Source of the DNA: Phascolarctos cinereus
Lineage: Eukaryota; Chordata; Mammalia; Diprotodontia; Phascolarctidae
Assembly: GCF_002099425.1 (NCBI RefSeq)
Contig: NW_018344058.1
Span: 806,001-870,000 of the forward strand
Length of the DNA: 64,000 nt
Reading direction: 5' to 3'
In this document: one piece after another, positions 37,125-49,062 of the stretch
Layout of the letters: each line of letters opens with the position of its first letter
Position numbering within the stretch: position 1 is the first letter of the stretch
Translations under genes and position numbers: made by a program
The notes under the pieces: model-generated
Database searches by the model: none
What the model was told of the DNA's origin: nothing
Seen by the model: the letters and a program-made list of their open reading frames with translations, nothing else

Positions 37125-37374
37125 CTGAAGAGGAGAGACAAGTAACCTTGTGAAAAGCCCACCACCATTCATATCACGTGATTGTAGACTGCATCCTTTG
37201 AATCTAAATGAAAATATACAAGTCTTAGCACTCTTATTAAATTAAGAAGGAATTATTTCAAAATTTCCAACTTTATTCGCAGAGATCTGTCTTCCCTTCA
37301 AGGAACTATTGAACAATACAGGTCAGACAATTTCCCAATATATGGCATATAAGAAATGTTTAAGTTGCAGACCA

Positions 37375-37600
37375 ATATATGGGATAGAGAACCTGCCTTG
37401 AAGGCGAGAATATCTGGATTCAAACCCTGTCTCTAACTCATTCTAGCTGTGTAACCATGGGCAAGTCATTTAACATCTCAGTGTTCCAGGCAATTCTCTA
37501 AGAATCCAAGTTACAGACATGCTGTAGATCTGTATCAGTGTCAAGAGATATCCAATTGGGAGTTTCCCACAGTGATGAATCATATACACAAACTCCACCC
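37375..37600 (+). repeat. CORE-SINE (MAR1-like)
   Basis: gattcaaaccctgtctctaa, ctagctgtgtaaccatgggc, ctctaagaatccaagttaca and gggagtttcccacagtgatg. Confidence 0.7.
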
Positions 37601-38269
37601 CAACTCCCTACAAGAAATAGAATTGTTCAATAGTTTTACCAAGCAAAATGGTTCTACCGAGAAAGTTAATTCATATCTCAATCATCCCCAGTAATGGCAA
37701 GAAATAAGCTAACAAAAAAAGATGTATATTTGGCTTTGAAGAGTGTTATTGTATGTACACTATAATATGGATGAATCTCATGTTCAATTCACTTTAGACC
37801 AAATAACGAAGTCACACTGTGAAAATCTGACTCAAGAGGAACTGGGAAGTTGCCTGGTTATCCCAACGATACAGGGACTAGTCATCTCTCTCTTGCTGAT
37901 ATAAGTTTGTCTTCTCTTAAAACATTCCTGCAGAAATGTTTGGGTTTCAAAGAGCTTCTGGGATGGCAAAACAAATTTAAAAAAAGGTGAGGTGCCAACA
38001 AATCTGTGTAATTAAGACATTAATCCTCAGTGTAAATAATGAGTGTCAGAGCCGTCAGCAAAGAAAGTAGTCAGTGGTTTAGACCTAAGAAAAAAGGTTT
38101 TCTACAGGCAACTTTAATTTAGATACTTTATTGATAAATGATTTCTAAAATTACTATATTTGGTTCATATTTTGGGGGTATACTAACTTCCTTCTTGGCA
38201 GAAGAGTAATTTGATACATTACAGTGTGGTTAATTCAACAAATGGCCTTCATTTAAAAACTCCATTAAT

Positions 38270-38890
38270 TTAATACTAAGTGCCTACTTATTAAGTGCTT
38301 ACTCTGTGCCAGGCATTATACTAGGCTCTGAGGAGAAAAAGACAAAGGAAATAGTCTGACCTCAAGGAAGTTGCATTGAAATAGGGAGAGAGGAGAAAGG
38401 GACCAGGTGATTTAATTGATAGATGGAACTCCTGGATGAAGAAATTGCCTATAGTAATGTAGGTCAGCGCCTTCTCTGCAACTCATAGTCATAGACTCTG
38501 TGACATAGTAGTTGCCCAGGGCACTGAGAAATTATGAGAAACAGTCAGGATGTATTAGACTTGAATGTAGCTCTTCTTGGTTCCAAGGCCAACTGCCTAT
38601 CCACTAGTCATGGCTGCCAGGTGAGATGCAGCTTGTAAATAGATAAATACATACAAGGGGATTTGAGTAAGGAAAGACCATTAGCAATTGGTGGAGAAGA
38701 TTTTATGGAGGAAATGGTGCCTCAGCTGAGCCTTGAAGAAAAGGATTCTAAAGAAGCTGAGATGAGAAAGGAGTTTATTCTAGGTAGAAAGGATGGCTTG
38801 AGAAAATACTCCAAAGTATGAAGGCAAGAGATGGATTGGAGAGAAAGACTTTGAGGGAGATGTTCAACTCCTTGAGAAAGGAAGAAGAGT
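38270..38890 (-). repeat. L2 3' part, split by a SINE
   Basis: Antisense ttattaagtgcttactctgt, gccaggcattatactaggc, tgacctcaaggaagttgca. It resumes at 38625 with gatttgagtaaggaaagacc and gcctcagctgagccttgaag. The gap 38403-38620 is a CORE-SINE. Confidence 0.75.
38403..38620 (-). repeat. CORE-SINE (MAR1-like) nested in L2
   Basis: Antisense gcgccttctctgcaactcat, agttgcccagggcactgaga, cttggttccaaggccaactg and ctatccactagtcatggctg. Confidence 0.75.
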
Positions 38891-38924
38891 GAATTGCAGG
38901 CAGGTAAATCACAATAAGGATAAC

Positions 38925-39172
38925 TATATCTAGCATTTCTATTGCACTTTAAAGTTTGCAAAGCACCTTACAAATAAATATTATCTCATTTTATCATTGC
39001 CACGAACCTGGGAGATAGCTGTGATTACTATCCTCATTTTTGCAGATGAGGAAACTGAGACAGACAAAGGTTAAGTTATTTGCTCAGAGTCATACAGTGT
39101 CTAAGGTTGGATTTGAACTCAAGTCTTCCTGACTCCAGGTCTAGCACTTACCTGCTGTCCAACCTAGTTGCA
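38925..39172 (-). repeat. MIR SINE
   Basis: Antisense aagtttgcaaagcaccttac, gcagatgaggaaactgagac, gtcatacagtgtctaaggtt, tttgaactcaagtcttcctg. Confidence 0.85.
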
Positions 39173-40442
39173 GGATCTGGACCAGATGATATAAATGGAA
39201 GGAGGAGTGATGGCAGAGATAAGGTATGGAGGGGGTACGCTTTCTCCTTCTCCCTTTCCATAGTGTCAAGGAAATGAGAGAATAAGCAACCAACAATGGA
39301 GAAGATGGCTAGGGATATACCACATTCCAGAGAGAGCCAGGATTCTGTGAATACCAGATGCAGGAAAGAATATGGAAAAGAAGAGACTGAAGATGAAGGG
39401 ACACATGTCAATGAGATATTCCAGAGGTCACAAAGGGCGGGGAGGAAAAGGACTAGGGAGTGACAGGGCTGGCAAGGTAGAGAAGAGAGTCTCAAGCTAG
39501 CAGTAGAAGGCTCTTTTTGTACTGGGAGGCGCAAACTGAATCACTGATATAGGAGAAGCAAGAGCTGCCATAAATGCTAGTTGGTTGGGACCTTTACCTC
39601 CAGTGTGCTATGATGATGGTGTTCACATTGTTGTAGTGTTTCCTTGCTAAGCATTGTTGAACTAGAGTTGGTGATGGCAAAGAGTTCAGGGTCGAGATCT
39701 AGGACCTCAGGAACTGGACTGAATTCACATGTTACTAGCTCATAAACTACATTTCAAGATGAAAATAATAGGGTGCACTCAGATGATATCCTACATTCAG
39801 AGTAGGCATACCAGAGTTCCACAATACAAATTGCAAGTTTTTAAAAAGTTCATCCCAATATTTCATAAACAGGTTGTTTTTAATATTTTAAATTTATATT
39901 TTATACTTATTTTGACATGTGTCCTCTGGTGAGTCAAGGAAACAAGATCTCTTCTTTTCTACTTCTGTATCATTTCTCTCCTTGCCAGACCCTTTTGCTT
40001 AACAGACTGTCAGTGACTATCCCAGCCCTCTTATCATTTGTGGTGAAGAGGTTTGGGATCCAGAGCCATGATGGAGATAGGTGCTGCTCTGGTTCCCATA
40101 TTTTTACTCTAGGAGTCCCTGTTATGTAAAGGAAAATTCTCTGGAGTTATTGGGAGACTATGTATGAGGCCTGGCATTCAAGGACCTGATGGTTTCAGTG
40201 TTCAATGTGGTATATGAGGCCTTGGTTAGGGTGGTTCTAGGCCTTTGCTTCAAGCTCCAGTCTTTCTCTCTCTAGCCATGGTGTCTGAAGGTTGGGGAAG
40301 GCTTGTTCCTTCTAATGATTGACAAAACATAGGAACAAACGATAGGATCAGAAAATTATACATCTCCGACTGTCCCAAATATTTTAAAATTAGCAACATA
40401 GTCCCTTTCACCAACGTGCTTTATTTCCATCAGTGTGGAATA

Positions 40443-40444
<2 letters not shown>

Positions 40445-40483
<39 letters not shown>
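40445..40483. repeat. (GT)n microsatellite
   Basis: 19 perfect GT units, ending in gcatg. Confidence 0.97.
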
Positions 40484-40484
<1 letters not shown>

Positions 40485-40809
40485 ATGAACTTTTACCCCT
40501 TCTACATTTCTACTACATAAAGCAGTAATTGCTGTTTTGATATTTTATATGGGATGAATATGCTAATGATACATGTTTAAATCTACATTCCACTGTGCAT
40601 TTCTTCTTCCAGCTTATTGTAGGTGATGATTCCTTTTGCAACTATTTATTATATTAAGCTTGATTTAGTTTTCATGAAAGTTTGTGGTCAATGAGCATAT
40701 GGGAAAATGTACTAGAATAACCATGCACAAGATTCCATTTAACTCAGGTTACTGAAGTATTCACAGAAGACAGTATTTATTTTGTGAAAATAAGGTAATT
40801 TCGTCTATA

Positions 40810-41095
40810 AAGTGCCAGGCATGATGCTAAGTGTTAGAGATAAGTGATACAGTTCTTGCCCTCAAGGAATTTACACGGTGGGTGGGAAGGCAATACATCT
40901 AAATACACATATGTATATGCACACATACATGCATATATGCACACTTGCATATAGGCATGAACGAAATGAATACAAGGTCACTTTAAGGGGGAGAGCCTGG
41001 CAGTTGGAGGAATTCGTGTAGAGGGTGGCATTTAAGCTGAGTTTTGGAGGAAACAAGTTGGAGGGGAAGAGTAAGTATACTCCAGCCATGAGTGA
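40810..41095 (-). repeat. L2 3' part with CATA-rich insert
   Basis: Antisense aaagtgccaggcatgatgct, cttgccctcaaggaatttac, gtggcatttaagctgagttt and atactccagccatgagtgac. Confidence 0.75.
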
Positions 41096-41204
41096 CAGCT
41101 AGTGTGTAGTTGCATAGGCAGTTGGATTATGATGTGACAGAAACATCCAATGATACAGAGTTCAAATGAGGCTCCAATGTAGTTAATAACTTTGATACAT
41201 GTTT

Positions 41205-41450
41205 GCAGCTAGTGGTACTGTGGATAGCATACTGAGCCTGGAGTCAGGAAGACCTGAGTTTAAATCCAGCCTCAGACACTTCCTAGCTGTGTGACCCTGG
41301 GCAAGTCACTTAATCCTATATGCCTCCATTTCCTAATCTGTAGAATGAGCTGGAGAAGGAAATGGCAAACCGCTCCAGTATCTTTGCCAAGAAAGCCCCA
41401 AATGGGGTCACGAAGAGTCACACATGACTGAAAAACAACTACACAAAAAC
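41205..41450 (+). repeat. Full-length CORE-SINE (MAR1 type)
   Basis: tggagtcaggaagacctgag, tagctgtgtgaccctgggc, cgctccagtatctttgccaa, aaatggggtcacgaagagtc. A tgatacat/tgttacat pair flanks it. Confidence 0.92.
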
Positions 41451-42969
41451 TCTGTTACATATTAATGAATTTCCCGCCCCCCCACTCAATTTCTGCTAGA
41501 GATAGTTTCAAAGCTTTCTCTTTTCCTCATGCTTAAGCATGAGAAAAACCTGTAAATCTACACTTCCGGTTTCTCAGGGCATCCCTAAAACACCTGTTTT
41601 GAAATCTGTTTACCCAAGAGAAGGCAAATATGAATGATGGTTCCTTTATCCATCTGTCTCACACATAAGCACTCATTAAACTCCCAAGGCCACTATGGTA
41701 ATACTTCACTAAATGCTACTCTAGGGAAATGAGCAAGTTAATTGCCTCATTTAAGTCCTTAACTTACTACCTAGGTATGACTTAAGCACGGGAGAATATC
41801 TGACTCATTAATTTCTTACATCACTTTCTTCACCTTTAAATATTATGGTAACAGCCTTGAAGAGTAGGAAAGGATAATGGACCATAATGGCTCTGGGCAT
41901 GGTCTCAAGTCCTACAAGCTTAGTGTGCCATGATACTTAAAACAATGTACTTTATCCTGCCAAAATACAATGCCAGGTTGTGGGCAGTAAATGAAGAGGT
42001 AGGAAGAAAAAGCATAAACAGATCACATGTGCCTTGGAAAACAGATTCAAACTGAAAGATGGTAAGGCTTACAAAGGCGAACAGCAGGGTCTAGAGAAAC
42101 GAGGAGCATTTGTACAAAAATAGCCCTAGGAATGTCTTCAAAAAAATTAAAAAAAAAACAAAACAAAACCAAGGGATTGCAACAAAAAGGAGTTACATGA
42201 CTTTTACATCTTGTTTCCTTAAAATGGAAGATCCTGGAAGCCAGGGGCTGTCTCTTGCTATCTTTACAGGTATCTTTGTTTCTTTGCTGGTTGATATGGA
42301 AACATCAAAGGAAAAGATATCCCTGCTCTCAGAGGATGCTTTGGGAGGAGAAAAAATAGACTCCATGCTATTGGCAGCCAGTATTAACATTTTTAATCAG
42401 GTTTAATTAAATACTGTAAAAGTCAATCTGCCATGGGAATGCTCCTCTTTTTAAAACAAGGAATGTGGAAAAGTTATATTTATTGAAAATGTTATTTTTC
42501 CAGGCCCAGGATTCTAGAAGTTAGACCAGAATACAAGTTGCAGAGCATGTAGACATGGGGCTTTACTTGCAAAAAGAATATTCTAAGCAACTAAAGCTGT
42601 TTTTTCCTCATTAAAATATATTTATCATTTGTTTTGATGAGTCACAAACTATGATTGATGATCCACACACTGTACTAGCTTTGGTTTGACTTTAATTACT
42701 TCTGCTCAATGACAGAATTAGGTTAAAGCAAATACATGGCAACAAAGCTATTGCAGTTATTAATCTTTACCACGCTGAAAAATTTAACTTTAAAGAGATG
42801 AGCACAGAATACAAAGTTGGTGGGGACTGTTTGATCATGATTGAAAATGTTAAGCTCTTTCTGGATATGACTGTCTTTGTACCAGAACAAACAAAGCTGG
42901 GAAGACAACTTCTGGATTGCCTTGAATTTAGAAAGAGGAAAAAATGACAGTATCACAATATTTTTCTTC

Positions 42970-43190
42970 CTTTTGACAAGACTTGGGTTCAAATCCCATC
43001 TCCAAAACTTACAAATTGTGTGAATATGGAAAAGTCTCTGAACTTCTCTGAATCTCATTTTCTTTATTGTGAAATGGGGAAAATAAAATCTGGAGTACTG
43101 ATCTTAACAAGCTTGTGTTGTGAGGTTCCAACGGGATGATGTAGGAAAAACATACTGCAAGACTTAAGACACTATAAAAATGTTAGCGAT
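42970..43190 (+). repeat. MIR SINE
   Basis: gacttgggttcaaatcccat, tcattttctttattgtgaaa, tgtgttgtgaggttccaacg and cactataaaaatgttagcg. Confidence 0.7.
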
Positions 43191-43254
43191 TGTTGTTATT
43201 TCCATTTAAGTATGAGCATGTTGGACCTTTGGTCAACAGACAAATTTAAAGTTA

Positions 43255-43255
43255 A

Positions 43256-43293
<38 letters not shown>

Positions 43294-43385
43294 ACATATA
43301 CAAATACACACCCCCGTATGTATGTATATATGTGTGTGTATATATGTGTGTGTATATATATATATATATATATACACACACTTAT
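43255..43385. repeat. (CA)n followed by TATG/TA-rich repeats
   Basis: About 17 CA units at 43258-43291, then tatgtatgtatatatgtgtg and a TA run ending in acacacac. Confidence 0.95.
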
Positions 43386-43694
43386 ATATTCACAAACATC
43401 TATCCATATCTAGAAATACACATTAACATACACAAACCCCTACACTTTTATCCAAAAGGGGCTCCTACTTCAAAGAGCCTAGAAACTGTTGACAAGTTTT
43501 CCAGATGCAGCTGTTAGTTTTAGAATCATCACTAAAGGCTACAAAAATCTCTTCCTGTAATTACCAAGTGAGCTGGCGATGCTGACTTGGTGCAGCCCAT
43601 GTTATTCTGAAAACAGCGTCAGAGATGTCCTATTTCTTATGCTTGAGAAATTTCTAGAAAGAATAATTGCTGCCAATTTTACCCACCAACACCA

Positions 43695-43696
<2 letters not shown>

Positions 43697-43732
<36 letters not shown>

Positions 43733-43743
43733 TGTGTGTGTGT
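43697..43743. repeat. (TG)n microsatellite
   Basis: Almost perfect TG units with one TA interruption. Complementary to the (CA)n 400 bases to the left. Confidence 0.97.
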
Positions 43744-43887
43744 TTCTAAGTATGGGATCTTAATGGTCCTTGCAGAGAGGTGATGAACTCGTGAGAGACA
43801 TACTTTCTGGACATGGCTAAGGCAGGAATTTGTCTTGCTTTGACTACACATATCTGATACAAGGCTACTCAAGGCTGTCCATTTATT

Positions 43888-44322
43888 ATTCTCTTTTTCT
43901 CTTTTCTTTCTGTCTCTCTTCTCTCTTTTTCTTTCTTGTTTTCTCTCCCTCCCTTCTTTCCTCCTTTCTCTCCCTTCCTTCCTTTCCTCCCTTTCTTCCT
44001 TCTTCCCTTCTTCCATCCCTTCCTTCTTTCATTCTTTCCTTTCTTCTTTCCTTTTTCTCTTTCTTTTCTTCCTTCTTTCCTTTCTTCCTTCTTTCTTTTC
44101 CTCCCCCTTCCTGCCCCTCCCTCCATCACTCCCTCCCTCTCTTCTTTCTTTCCTTCTCTCCCTTCCTTTATCTTTCCCTTTATTCCTTCTCCCCTCCCTC
44201 CTTTCCTCCCTCTTTCCTCCCTCCCTTCTTTCCCTCTCCCTCTCTTCCTTCTCCTTTTTCCTCCTTCCTTTCCTCCCTCCTTCCTTTCCTTCCTTCCTTC
44301 TTTCCCTCCTTCTTTTCTTCTA
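43888..44322. repeat. Polypyrimidine tract, about 435 bases (TTCC/TTTC/CTCC)
   Basis: Almost only C and T on the plus strand, with very few purines (mainly near 44012, 44030 and 44124-44180). Open frames on both strands here (Ser/Phe/Pro or Lys/Arg/Glu rich) are compositional artefacts. Confidence 0.95.
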
Positions 44323-44419
44323 TAAGAAGGCAGTGGTGGGGAGATAAAACAAGATTTTTGTTCATTAAAAAATTTAGATTTAATTTTTTAAAAAACCTTT
44401 CACTTGGGTTATTCTCCCA

Positions 44420-45530
44420 TCTTGTTCACTGACTACACAGAGGAGAAATGAGCCAGGGCTCTAGTCATGGCTGCTTCAGAAGAAGCTACTCATTGTGGGG
44501 ACAGTCCCTGGTGGAAAGGAACAGTTCCTTGAGACCTCCAATCCTGCTATCTTCAAAAATTGCATAGCTGACATTGAATTAGAAGATGAGCAGCTGGGGA
44601 TGGTACTGATGACACCTTAGGCAAAAAGACTATGGGAACCATTTGCTTTTCTCTAATCAGGACACTGATATTATCTTCATATGCTTTTTCACTGATAGCC
44701 CAGACAATCATAAGAATATTCCTGAGAAATGCATGTAGGAAGTGAAATGCTTTTGTCCCAATGTACTTATGAACATTGTGTAGAATAAGGGGCAGCTAGG
44801 TGGCCTAATGGATAGAGCACTGGCCCTGAAGTCAGGAGGACCTGAAAGAAAATCTGGCCTCAGACCAAATACTTGACACTTACTAGCTGTGTGACCCTGG
44901 GCAAGTCACTTAACACCAATTGCCTTAAAAAAAAAACCAAAAAAGAAAAAACTGTGTAGAATAGAAAAGACCTGAGGCAAAATGAGTACACCTGAAAAGA
45001 CCTGCCTAAGAGGAAGCCAGAACCTAGAAAACCAGCAGGTCAGAGGAGAGCTGGGACATGGCATTTGGATCAGTGCTTTTGGCTGCCTGGAGCATTCTGG
45101 TAAGATTAAGGAGGGTATCCACACCACTGGACTCCATGATGATAATTCTTGGTCTCTGCTTACCCCGCTGCATGTGTTCTAATTGTGTCCTCCAGCCCTT
45201 GAAGATGAAGTTGTCACCTGGAAGGAAAGGGACCATCTTTCATCTTCAGGTGTCCCATCCAAAATAGAACTGTGCTTCTCAAGTTTAAGGGGGCAGGGTG
45301 GAGTATTAGAGGGGGTCTTTCTTTCTTGTCCTGCCCTAAGAGCACTTGTCCTTTTTTTACATGATTAATTCTGGAGTACAATTCTTGTACAATGCTTGCC
45401 AGTGAATGAGGCTACTTCATCTCCTTACCTCCTCCCTACTTTAGGCAGGGCTGAGGATTATTTCTCATTGTTTTACCCAATGGAAGTATAAATGAATAAA
45501 GCTGAGGGGAATTTGAAGGAAAAAAAAAAC
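44420..45530 (+). pseudogene. Probable retroposed transcript copy, source gene not recognised
   Basis: A non-LINE block ends in AATAAA (45495-45500), then 19 bases, then a 10-base A-run at 45520-45529, the pattern of a reverse-transcribed polyadenylated RNA. A CORE-SINE with target-site duplications splits it at 44788-44952. Short open stretches exist, such as one around 44500-44610 containing FKNCIADIELEDEQLG, but no long frame runs through. I cannot match it to a named gene. The left end is uncertain and no target-site duplication was found for the copy as a whole. Confidence 0.45.
44788..44952 (+). repeat. CORE-SINE with 11-base target-site duplication
   Basis: Head aggggcagctaggtggccta, core tagctgtgtgaccctgggc, A-rich tail. 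Flanks tgtgtagaata at 44777-44787 and 44953-44963 are identical. Same ccaaatacttgacactt spelling as the copy at 1653. Confidence 0.93.
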
Positions 45531-45659
45531 TTCTGGATTATCAGAAGATCTAATGATAACCCTCTCAGTGATTGCTAATGGAATAAAAAATATATCCTCA
45601 TTCTCTCAGCTCTTCTTTCAAACTGCTTTGTGGATCATTGAAAACAAAGAAGATAACCC

Positions 45660-45860
45660 TATTTGGGGTTTTGTTGGCAAAAATACTGGAGTGGTTTGCC
45701 ATTTCCTTCTCCAACTCATTTTTTAAATAAGGAAACTGATGCAAACAGGGCTAAGTGACTTGCCTAGGGTTCCATAGCTAGTAAACATGTGAGACCAGAT
45801 TTGAACTCAGGTCTTCCTGACTCCAGGTCTGGCATTCTATTGTGCCACTAGCTAGCCTCA
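45660..45860 (-). repeat. CORE-SINE (MAR1 type), truncated
   Basis: Antisense ctatttggggttttgttggc, ggagtggtttgccatttcct, tttgaactcaggtcttcctg. The AAC tail is missing. Confidence 0.85.
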
Positions 45861-45984
45861 GATTTCTAGCAGGGGGAGGTTAGCAATGAGATGAATTAGA
45901 ATCATCTCATTATTTATCTTAGGCCAGTTTAATGATGTATGTATGAGCCAGCTTAACCTGGATTGAGCCTGATGTTATGCAGGT

Positions 45985-46055
45985 ATGTGTATATGTATAT
46001 ATATATACACATACATATGTACATACACACAGGGCACATACATATATATGCATGC
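45985..46055. repeat. TATA/CATA simple repeat
   Basis: tatatgtatatatatataca followed by catacatatgtacatacac units. Confidence 0.85.
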
Positions 46056-46066
46056 ATATGATACTA

Positions 46067-46310
46067 AAGTAGCTAGGCAGTGCAGTGGATAGTACTGGGC
46101 CTGAAGTCAGGAAAACTCATCTTCCTAAACTCAAATCTGGCCTCAGACACTTGCTAGCTGTGTGACCCTGGGCAAGTCACTGAATCCTGTTTTCCTCAGT
46201 TTTCTCACCTGTAAAATGAGCTGGAGAAGGAAATGGCAAACTACTCCAGTATCTCTGGCAAGAAAACCCCAAATGGAGACATGACTGAAATGACTGAACA
46301 ACAACAACAA
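46067..46310 (+). repeat. Full-length CORE-SINE with target-site duplication
   Basis: tagctgtgtgaccctgggc, tgtaaaatgagctggagaag, ctccagtatctctggcaaga and aacaacaacaacaa tail. Flanks atatgatacta (46056-46066) and atatgatgcta (46311-46321). Confidence 0.92.
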
Positions 46311-48864
46311 ATATGATGCTAGCAACAATGGAAGATTGTACTTGTTCTTATGATGTCCGGTGCAATAACCTAAAAACATCAGATCATTTCTGGTACTTAA
46401 AGGGATAAAAATGGCCACAGCATAACAAGCTAGACACAGGGAAAGCACCCAGGCTGTCTAAACTATGCCTGGGCAATCATGCTTTTAAAGATGCCAAGTT
46501 GTTCCCCAGCGCAAAGACTGATTTTAGAACGCGAGCATTCTCCTGGCAATGCTCTCTCTGGTTGTGAACCTTGGCACTCTGCACCTACAAAGTCAGAATT
46601 AAGAAAATGGCTATAAGACTAGCAACATAGGAAAAAATGATTTTAATAACAGTCAACAGAATAGAGGAAAAAACCTTGAGTATCTTGGGGAAGATAATAC
46701 AAACCACAAATACTCAATAATAGGGAATCCTCTGAAAACCATTCATGAAGGAGACCTGAGGTAGTAATAATCAGGAAAATTATTTGCTGCAATAATTTTC
46801 CTGCACCATGTGCTATAATCTGTCAATATGTTTTTATGTGGCATCATACAGATTCCTGCACCCTAAGAATCTTGCACTCATTTTGGGAGAATTTTGGCAA
46901 CAGGGAGCTACAGACTAATTAGAAATCCAGAAAAGAACCCTGAATGGATTTCAGAGTATGAAGACTTTAATTTATAAGGATGGATTCAGAGACCTTAATT
47001 GCTTTAAGCAATGACTTAAAGTTTAATGTTTTACAAATATCCCACAGAGGCATGCCCTTAGTAGAATGGAAGGGAGTAGAGAAAGAAGCATAATGTGCAA
47101 AAATATAATTCAGAGGCAAAGTGATTTAAAAAAATGAACAGGATTTTAGGCAGATTACTACTGGAAGAAAACATCCTAAGGGAAGCAATGGAAATCATAT
47201 CTTTTTTTGAAAATTTGGAGTTTAGGCAAAATTGTGAAAGATGCTTCATAGGGTGAATTCTTCAGAAGCTGGAAAAGAAGGTTATACAAAATCTATCTCA
47301 CTAATTTTAAGTTGGGCAGGGAGAGGAAATTAATCATGTATCAAAAGCGAGATATTTCAAGGTTAAACAGTTTGACAGACTCTCTTTTTCACTACTCACT
47401 AAAATATGAGCATATCCATTCAACACCACCAGCATCCTAGACATTGTCACCTTAGGGGGCTGGGCTGTACAGTTGTACTTCCAGTACTCCCAGTGGACTT
47501 GTCCAAATTCTAAATGAACTATTTTCTTAGTCAGGAAGTAGTTTAGCACTATCCTTACTGTTTCATGCATTCACTTCAAACTATGCTGTATATTAACTAT
47601 GGACTTCTTCCAGGCTCTAGTTATTTTAAAAAATCATCTTTCTATGTACTCTTGGTGAAACACAGGGGAGGAAATCTCCTGAACTACCGGGTTGGAAAAT
47701 GTTGCAGCTCAAGGTATTTCTCCACACTTACTTTTCTTTCCCCACTAATTCATTGTTCATTAGCTCTAATTATGAAATGTACAACCTAGGAGACTAGGTG
47801 AGCAGGTTTTTAAATGGCCAAAGTAGCAGATATTTTCAAGTTATTCTAATTTTTTCTCTCACTACTCTAACCCCACCTCCCCACCCGCTGGGGAAAAAAA
47901 GGAACCAAGAAACTGAAAAAAGGATATACCATTTATCTAATAATGTTCGTTTTTTAAATGTTACAACATGATCTCGCTGTCTTTTCCTTTTGCATCTTAT
48001 CAGTGTATTTTTAAACTTTCTCGAATAAAAATGTAGCTGAAGATTTTGCCATTAACAGAATATTGAGAAAAATTGTGTATTATTATTTAAGCATACATTT
48101 TAAGCATTTTAAAAATCTATCCAACTAAATTCCTCATCAGACTATTTTCATTTTCTTAATAGCAGAGCTTAAAGGCAATGTCTTCTGCAACCCTCATTCT
48201 ATTCTGTTAACAAATTTCATTTATTATTCCATTTTTGCTTTGCCAAAACCCACTTCAATGTGTTTATGACCAAAATATATTTGTCTTCCCTACTTCTATG
48301 CACATGATAGTAGACAAAGGTATTCTTGGGATAGTTCCCTAAAGTAGAGAGGCAGATTGGCACCATAACTCCCCAAAGGGTAATCATGATGAGACTCTGA
48401 CCCCAAAGCTTTAGAATAAAGTAACTGCCACGAACTCTAAATGCAGCCCTAAGTATTAGATAGTTGAACACATTACAACTGCATTTATTGACTTCCTTTG
48501 AAATTACCATGTTTCCCACAAAGCTGTGAGGGAAAGCTGACTTCAGGGCTGGCAGAATCTCGTTCCAAAAAGGTACTAGCAGGGTGAAATGATGAACTGA
48601 ATGTAATACCATGATATTTAATGAAGACAGAAGTACAGTACTGGACTCAAGTTTGAAAAACCAACTCCACACATAAAAGATGGAGCAAATATTGATAGCT
48701 ATTTATATGAAGAAAGAATTGGGAATCCCAATGATGTTCAAACTCAATATGTCAGCAGTGTGACCTAACAAGGAAAAAAAAAACTAATGTGATTTTGGAC
48801 TATGTTAACAGAAGTAAAATATTTAAAATCAGAATGGTGGTAGTCTCACTGTACTTTTTGCTGC

Positions 48865-49062
48865 ACTAAATGAGTCTAGATCATTGTGTACAACATTTTA
48901 GAAAGCACACTGACAAACTAGAACCCACTCCAGAGGAAGGCAACTAGGATGTTTTCAGGCCTACCTGAAGGAACTTAGGATGTTTGACCTGGAAAGACAC
49001 AGAACTTTTGTCTTCGAACATCTGAAGGGCTGCCCTGTGGAGGGATTAGACCTAAGTAACTG
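48865..49062 (+). repeat. CR1/L3 LINE 3' fragment
   Basis: actccagaggaaggcaacta, ggaacttaggatgtttgacc, tggaaagacacagaac and catctgaagggctgccctgt follow the CR1-clade 3' region. Confidence 0.65.

Noticed and set aside
39148-39534. 128-residue frame on the minus strand
   Set aside because: Overlaps a MIR copy and probable L2 sequence; no domain or splice context.
43830-44432. 200-residue Ser/Phe/Pro frame and opposing Lys/Glu/Arg frames
   Set aside because: Produced by the polypyrimidine tract at 43888-44322; no non-repeat coding sequence.
48217-48672. 151-residue open frame on the minus strand, the longest one without obvious low complexity
   Set aside because: It lies deep in a 15 kb intron, has no recognised domain, no clear splice sites or promoter, and the hydrophobic, Leu/Ile/Phe-rich composition is what AT-rich DNA gives by chance. 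A transcript or conserved translation would be needed to revive it.
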